Shown here: positions 7,892 to 10,388 of the stretch, piece after piece | How the letters are laid out: every line of letters begins with the position of its first letter | How positions within the stretch are numbered: the stretch's first letter is position 1 | Assembly (NCBI GenBank): GCA_945872325.1 | Contig: CAMBZY010000064.1 | Coordinates: 1 to 10,388, forward strand | Length of the DNA stretch: 10,388 nt | Origin: Candidatus Kuenenia stuttgartensis | GTDB taxonomy: Bacteria; Planctomycetota; Planctomycetia; Isosphaerales; Isosphaeraceae | Direction of reading: 5' to 3' | Translations under genes and position numbers: made by a program | Notes under the pieces: generated by a model | Told to the model about the DNA's origin: nothing | Databases searched by the model: none | What the model saw: the letters and a program-made list of their open reading frames with translations, nothing else

Positions 7892-8028
7892 AAGTCGGAC
7901 AAGAGTTTCCCTAACGACTCTGACCATGTTGATTTATGACTGAGCTCTCTACGACTGCCAGGCCAAAAACATATCTAATGTCTTGCCTGAGTCCCAAGCT
8001 TCAGCCATTCATCAGTGATTCAATGAAC

Positions 8029-8069
8029 AGTCTCCGCACCAGTGTTTACTTGGTACGGAGACTATTTTT
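8029..8069. terminator. Long hairpin in the rpsB-tsf gap, T-tract on the + side
   Basis: AGTCTCCG at 8029-8036 pairs with CGGAGACT at 8056-8063. After one C/A mismatch, ACCA (8038-8041) pairs with TGGT (8051-8054), leaving a nine-base loop. On the + strand it is followed by ATTTTT, which is terminator-like, although no + strand gene ends here. On the minus strand (rpsB to tsf) the stem is preceded by AAAAAT and lacks a clear U-tract, so there it would act as an attenuator, processing or stability stem. It lies 30 bases after the rpsB stop. Confidence 0.6.
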
Positions 8070-8092
8070 CGGATATCGGCAGAAGGAAGGAA

Positions 8093-9073
8093 TTAACCTT
8101 CTGCGACGACTTCAGGAGCTGGAGCTTCCGGAGCTGCTTCTGCAACGACTTCTGGAGCTGCTGAAACTTCGGGGGCTGCTGAAGCGGCTGCGGCTGGAGC
8201 TGCTGGTGCATTTCCAACCCGGCGAATTCCTCCGCCACCGCCTTGATTGCCACCACCCTGATTACCGCCACCGCCCTGATTACTACCACCGCCACGTGGG
8301 CCACCGCGGTCGCGGTCACGACGATCACGACCACCACGGTCACGTCGGTCACCGCTATCTTCGCGAGGTTCTGGAGGTGCGATGTAAGCAGGTGCTACAG
8401 CACGACCTTCAAGAATGGCGTCGGTGAGGTACTTGACAACCAGTTCGATCGAACGCATGCTGTCGTCGTTGCCAGGAATCGGCAAGTCGACATGGTCCGG
8501 ATCGCAGTCTGTGTCAAGCAGCGCAATCACTTTGATACCAAGCTTTTTGGCTTCCTGAACGGCAATCTTCTCGCGGACTGGATCCACAACGAGAAGTGCT
8601 TCTGGAAGGCGTTCCATCGTCCGGATACCAGACAGGTTCCGGTCGATCTTGGTCCGTTCGCGAGTCAGTTGCGAAATCATCTTCTTGGAGTAACTGGCGG
8701 CTTGTTCGCCATCCAGAATCCGCTCCAACTCTTCAAGACGTTTCAGACGACTACGAATCGTCACGAAGTTCGTCAGTGTCCCACCCAGCCAGCGCTCTGT
8801 CACATAAGGCATGCCACAGCGAGTGGCTTGCTCCATGATCGTATCCGTCGCCTGACGCTTCGTGCCAACGAACAAAATCAGACCATTGTTCGATGCCACC
8901 CGATTGAAGAACTTAGAGCCACGCAGCAAGCCGCGCACGGTTTCCTTCAAGTCGATGATGTGAATCAGGTTACGCTTGCCGTAAATGTACGGCTTCATCT
9001 TCGGATTCCAGCGGCGGGCGCGGCTTCCGAAGTGTACGCCAGCTTCGATTAGATCTTGGACCACTAAGGACAC
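8093..9073 (-). CDS. rpsB: 30S ribosomal protein S2 with a long low-complexity C-terminal tail
   Basis: A 326-residue S2, compared with about 240 residues in E. coli. Core residues 1 to about 230 carry the family features: LIEAGVHFGSRARRWNPKM at 8-26, FVGTKRQA, ERWLGGTLTNF, LPEALLVVDP, and LLDTDCDPDHVDLPIPGNDD. S2 sits on the back of the 30S subunit and is needed for S1 docking in E. coli. From residue 237 a disordered tail of about 90 residues follows: an Arg/Asp/Gly part (237-261), GGN-Q repeats (about 262-283), then an Ala/Pro/Glu part with PEVVAE twice. It is in frame and ends at a normal stop, so I take it as real. The start is GTG 9073 with AAGGGA eight bases upstream; no ATG fits. It is the first gene of the cluster with tsf, pyrH and frr. 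Confidence 0.97.
   Translation of the reverse strand: MSLVVQDLIEAGVHFGSRARRWNPKMKPYIYGKRNLIHIIDLKETVRGLLRGSKFFNRVASNNGLILFVGTKRQATDTIMEQATRCGMPYVTERWLGGTLTNFVTIRSRLKRLEELERILDGEQAASYSKKMISQLTRERTKIDRNLSGIRTMERLPEALLVVDPVREKIAVQEAKKLGIKVIALLDTDCDPDHVDLPIPGNDDSMRSIELVVKYLTDAILEGRAVAPAYIAPPEPREDSGDRRDRGGRDRRDRDRGGPRGGGSNQGGGGNQGGGNQGGGGGIRRVGNAPAAPAAAASAAPEVSAAPEVVAEAAPEAPAPEVVAEG
8228..8281 (-). repeat. Gly-Gly-Asn-Gln coding repeat within rpsB
   Basis: Three Asn-Gln codon pairs (ctgatt/ttgatt on the + strand, at 8243, 8258 and 8276) are separated by runs of three to five Gly codons with period 15-18 bases. The unit stays in frame and encodes the Gly-rich block of the S2 tail. Such repeats can change copy number by slippage. 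Confidence 0.75.
8290..8365 (-). repeat. Arg/Asp/Gly-rich coding block within rpsB
   Basis: This stretch encodes alternating Arg-Asp and Gly-Gly units (RRDRGGRDRRDRDRGG) near residues 243-258. It resembles RGG/RD boxes of RNA-binding proteins. Its + strand complement reads as long spurious His/Asp-rich frames, which are not genes. Confidence 0.7.
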
Positions 9074-9081
9074 TGAGGTAT

Positions 9082-9087
9082 TCCCTT
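9082..9087 (-). promoter_or_regulatory. Ribosome binding site that supports the rpsB GTG start
   Basis: AAGGGA on the minus strand, eight bases before the GTG at 9073. Together with the S2 N-terminal homology it sets the start at a GTG. Confidence 0.7.
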
Positions 9088-9108
9088 CGCAAAAACTTGT
9101 GATGTTCC

Positions 9109-9158
9109 CGAATGCGTTTCCCCATGTGACTTTTCACCGGGGCATTCGTGCTAAGTCA
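9109..9158 (-). promoter_or_regulatory. Structured rpsB leader, pseudoknot-capable
   Basis: On the minus-strand RNA, CGAATGC (9148-9142) pairs with GCATTCG (9115-9109), a perfect 7-bp helix. Inside it CCC (9141-9139) can pair with GGG (within 9123-9120), and GTGA (9137-9134) with TCAC (9129-9126). Alternatively TGACTT (9158-9153), just upstream, can pair with AAGTCA (9132-9127) in the loop, giving an H-type pseudoknot. The element sits 35 bases before the GTG start. S2 is known to repress its own operon through the rpsB leader in E. coli; a similar role here is inferred. Confidence 0.5.
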
Positions 9159-9181
9159 TGTTAGTGTAGGCTTATCAGTCA

Positions 9182-9196
9182 CACCCAACGTGGGTG
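9182..9196 (-). repeat. Short perfect hairpin in the rpsB leader
   Basis: CACCCA and TGGGTG pair perfectly (6 bp) around a three-base loop. It lies between the candidate promoter and the larger leader fold, so it would be near the 5' end of the rpsB transcript. Confidence 0.5.
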
Positions 9197-9235
9197 CCAA
9201 CCAAAACTTCCTACTGTGAGTATCGTCAGCAGAAC

Positions 9236-9289
9236 TATATAACCTACATGCAGAAAGATAGTTTGGTCAACCCTGATGTGATTTTTTTT
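9236..9289 (-). promoter_or_regulatory. Candidate promoter of the rpsB cluster
   Basis: On the minus strand TTGACC (9270-9265) is a good -35 box. At 18-base spacing TAGGTT (9246-9241) is a weak -10, overlapping TATATA (9241-9236), whose spacing would be too long. Twelve bases upstream of the -35 is a run of eight A (9289-9282), like an UP element. Initiation near 9230 would give a leader of about 155 bases containing both hairpins. This is an inference from consensus matching only. Confidence 0.35.
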
Positions 9290-9405
9290 CGGATCCGCCG
9301 TCACACCATAATTCCACAAACACTTCCAAAGTATACGGAAACGACTCATCTAAAGTTCGTCTCGCGTCTTCAGAAATCTTCTTACAGACAAATTTAGAAT
9401 GAGAC

Positions 9406-9439
9406 AGCGGACAAGCCTTCACTTAAAGGCCTGTCCGCT
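9406..9439 (-). terminator. Probable terminator of the lipoprotein gene
   Basis: AGCGGACA (9406-9413) pairs with TGTCCGCT (9432-9439). After one mismatch, GCCT (9415-9418) pairs with AGGC (9427-9430). On the minus strand GTCTCATTCTAAATTTG follows, a loose T-rich tail. On the + strand TTTATTTTTT lies about 14 bases beyond. It starts 67 bases after the lipoprotein stop and may work in both directions. Confidence 0.55.
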
Positions 9440-9468
9440 CTATCTCAACGTCTTTATTTTTTGCAGAC

Positions 9469-9485
9469 TTTAGTGATCCACTAAA
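9469..9485. repeat. Perfect AT-rich palindrome after the lipoprotein gene
   Basis: TTTAGTG and CACTAAA pair perfectly (7 bp) around ATC, 21 bases beyond the lipoprotein stop. There is no U-tract directly after it on either side. It may add 3' end stability upstream of the larger hairpin, or be an operator. Confidence 0.4.
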
Positions 9486-9506
9486 ATCAAGATGCTTAAA
9501 AGAGAC

Positions 9507-9725
9507 TTACTTGGCCTTGCTCGCGGAGGAAGGCACGCCTGGTGCACCCTTGTATTGACCTTCCATACCCTTCATCACAGCCTTGGCCTTTTCGGCTGAT
9601 TGCTCAGGTGTGATGACTGCACCTGGCTTCAGATTGCCTTCCGTTGCTCCGCCGCCACAACCTGAAAAACTCAGAGTCGATACGACTGACAAAGCCAGCA
9701 CTGCCATCATGCTCAATTTACGCAC
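9507..9725 (-). CDS. Small lipoprotein of unknown function
   Basis: A 72-residue protein with a lipoprotein signal: MRKLS, a hydrophobic core at about residues 6-19, then SFSGC with the predicted lipidated Cys at 23, followed by GGG. The lipobox is slightly unusual because Phe rather than Leu/Val is at position -3. The mature part is only about 50 residues, with a helical charged middle (TPEQSAEKAKAVMKGMEGQ), then YKGAPGVPSS and a Lys-rich end. I do not recognise a named family; short Cys-Gly-Gly-Gly lipoproteins of this style are common in planctomycetes. The frame is open upstream to a TTG (9749), but that places AGGAG inside the gene. The GTG at 9725 has AGGAG at 9733-9737, seven bases away, and yields a normal signal peptide. 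It stands alone and is divergent from the TPR-like gene. Confidence 0.82.
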   Translation of the reverse strand: MRKLSMMAVLALSVVSTLSFSGCGGGATEGNLKPGAVITPEQSAEKAKAVMKGMEGQYKGAPGVPSSASKAK

Positions 9726-9732
9726 GGGAAAT

Positions 9733-9737
9733 CTCCT
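9733..9737 (-). promoter_or_regulatory. Ribosome binding site that fixes the lipoprotein GTG start
   Basis: AGGAG on the minus strand, seven bases before the GTG at 9725. It rules against the upstream TTG at 9749. Confidence 0.8.
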
Positions 9738-9811
9738 GATTTTGATCAAAACGGTCGTTGGTACCGAATTTTTGGGAACTGGATGCTTCTTTCGAAGTGG
9801 TAGGAAAGTGT

Positions 9812-9840
9812 AAAGTAAAGATGTGGTCGTTGCGGGTCAA
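9812..9840 (-). promoter_or_regulatory. Candidate promoter of the lipoprotein gene
   Basis: On the minus strand TTGACC (9840-9835) and TACTTT (9817-9812) are spaced 17 bases apart. The -35 box is good, the -10 matches only half of the consensus. The same TTGACC is seen at the candidate rpsB promoter. Initiation would leave a 5' leader of about 80 bases. Confidence 0.35.
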
Positions 9841-9868
9841 TACCTGACTCCTCAAATCTCGTAACGAT

Positions 9869-9897
9869 TTGCCAACCCCCTCATCTAAATCCATGAT
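9869..9897 (+). promoter_or_regulatory. Possible promoter of the TPR-like gene
   Basis: TTGCCA (9869-9874) and CATGAT (9892-9897) are spaced 17 bases apart, each with four or more matches to the sigma-70 consensus. Between it and the ATG, TGGCC and GGCCA (about 9902-9919) could form a short hairpin. There is no clear Shine-Dalgarno. The evidence is weak. Confidence 0.22.
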
Positions 9898-9934
9898 CGA
9901 CTGGCCCTCTCTGTGGCCAACTTGTCTCTGTTAA

Positions 9935-10388
9935 ATGAACGCACTAGTCCCTAAACCATTCCACTTTCTGACACAGTTACCCCTTCGACTAAAAAGTCTT
10001 GGGACACGGAAAGTTTTCGGACTGTTCCTCTTATGCGTTTGCCTCCTGATCACATTTCTTACCATCCAAGCCAAAACTCAAGACTTTCTAATCACAAAAG
10101 CTCGATCCTCTGTCAAGGATCGGAAATATCAGGAAGCCGCGAAAACTCTCTCCAAACTTTCCCTGATCACATTCACTAAGAACGACGAAGCCTCCTATCT
10201 CATAGGCCTTTGCGACTACTCTACCGGCAATCCCGAGAAAGCGCTCAACAGCTGGAGTGAACTCTCTCCAGATTCTTCCTACTTCGGTGAGTCCGTACTG
10301 AGAGCCTCCGAATGGCTTGAGTCTCAGGGCCGTCTGAAAGAGGCTGAAACGCTTTACCGTAAGGGACTTAAAAACCTTAACCCCCTCT
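9935..10388 (+). CDS. Membrane-anchored TPR-like protein, 3' end beyond the window
   Basis: An open frame of 151 codons from ATG 9935 runs uninterrupted to the window edge, so the C-terminus is missing. The N-terminus has a basic segment (LRLKSLGTRK), then one hydrophobic stretch at about residues 27-45 (VFGLFLLCVCLLITFLTI), consistent with a single N-terminal membrane anchor and the rest outside the cytoplasm. After it comes a helical region with tetratricopeptide-like spacing: ARSSVKDRKYQEAAKTLSKL, ASYLIGLCDYSTGNPEKALNSWSEL, then RASEWLESQGRLKEAETLYRKGL. The pattern G/A-x-x-x-x-A in each helix pair fits TPR units, which bind protein partners. Its specific job is unknown. The start is the first in-frame ATG after a short AT-rich leader, without a visible Shine-Dalgarno. 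It is divergent from the lipoprotein gene across 209 bases. Confidence 0.82.
   Translation, partial: MNALVPKPFHFLTQLPLRLKSLGTRKVFGLFLLCVCLLITFLTIQAKTQDFLITKARSSVKDRKYQEAAKTLSKLSLITFTKNDEASYLIGLCDYSTGNPEKALNSWSELSPDSSYFGESVLRASEWLESQGRLKEAETLYRKGLKNLNPL

Larger units (their letters stand above)
9074..9506. other. 433-base non-coding region between the lipoprotein gene and rpsB
   Basis: This gap contains the rpsB leader fold, a small hairpin, the candidate promoter with A-tract, and the hairpins after the lipoprotein gene. Between about 9298 and 9400 I see nothing I can assign. The only open frame of note, a GTG-started + strand frame at 9194-9397, begins inside the leader hairpin and has no ribosome binding site or recognisable content. 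Confidence 0.6.

Noticed and set aside
8062..8352. Minus-strand 96-codon frame rich in Val/Ala and Gln
   Set aside because: It is a frame-shifted reading of the same rpsB tail repeats; rpsB itself is intact through its stop.
7936..8427. Plus-strand frame with Leu-rich and His/Asp-rich repeats
   Set aside because: It is the complement of the low-complexity rpsB tail read in another frame. Its apparent repeats are a by-product of the coding repeat.
8243..9052. Long + strand frame of 269 codons opposite rpsB
   Set aside because: It is antisense to a certain rpsB gene. The Thr/Ala/Ile and Val-rich start arises from the complement of the Gly/Arg/Asp repeat, with no family motif or ribosome binding site.
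9194..9397. Plus-strand 67-codon frame in the gap upstream of rpsB
   Set aside because: It begins with GTG inside a leader hairpin, lacks a ribosome binding site, crosses the candidate rpsB promoter and shows no recognisable content.
1..10388. CRISPR, defence, prophage, transposon or biosynthetic module
   Set aside because: No spaced direct repeats, transposase, integrase, toxin-antitoxin or phage motifs were seen. All sizeable frames belong to housekeeping or planctomycete-typical families or are shadows.

Overview
The window looks like ordinary chromosome from a member of the Planctomycetes, probably order Planctomycetales, at roughly 50% GC. The strongest pointers are a large Planctomycete-type cytochrome c protein with PSCyt1, DUF1549 (PSD1) and DUF1553 domains, paired with a Tat-exported DUF1501 protein. 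A small GC-GGG lipoprotein fits the same assignment. This is my inference from the families; species cannot be fixed from the sequence alone.

Layout, left to right. (1) At 4-414 (+) is a small exported protein of unknown function. It converges on the next unit and is followed by a terminator-like hairpin at 450-483. (2) At 5134-518 (-) is a two-gene unit: the PSCyt1/DUF1549/DUF1553 protein, then the DUF1501 protein after 36 bases. (3) At 9073-5300 (-) is the classic translation cluster rpsB-tsf-pyrH-frr, encoding ribosomal protein S2, elongation factor Ts, UMP kinase and ribosome recycling factor. Every intergenic gap in the cluster carries an inverted repeat, and a good intrinsic terminator follows frr. 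(4) From 9074 to 9506 is a non-coding stretch with a candidate promoter and a structured rpsB leader, then the terminator region of the next gene. (5) At 9725-9507 (-) is a small lipoprotein gene. (6) From 9935 to the window end (+) runs a membrane-anchored TPR-like protein, truncated by the window edge and divergent from the lipoprotein gene.

The translation cluster makes proteins used together in protein synthesis, plus UMP kinase, which is commonly encoded between tsf and frr in bacteria. The PSCyt1/DUF1501 pair is probably an exported two-protein system of unknown substrate; such pairs are abundant in planctomycete genomes.

I found no CRISPR array, mobile element, tRNA, rRNA, phage or defence module. 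The most notable points are the roughly 90-residue RGG/GGNQ/Ala-Pro tail on ribosomal protein S2, a pseudoknot-capable fold in the rpsB leader, the hairpins between the cluster genes, and a probable galactose-binding-like insertion in the PSCyt1/DUF1549/DUF1553 protein. Several starts differ from the longest possible reading frame, and the reasons are given in each entry.
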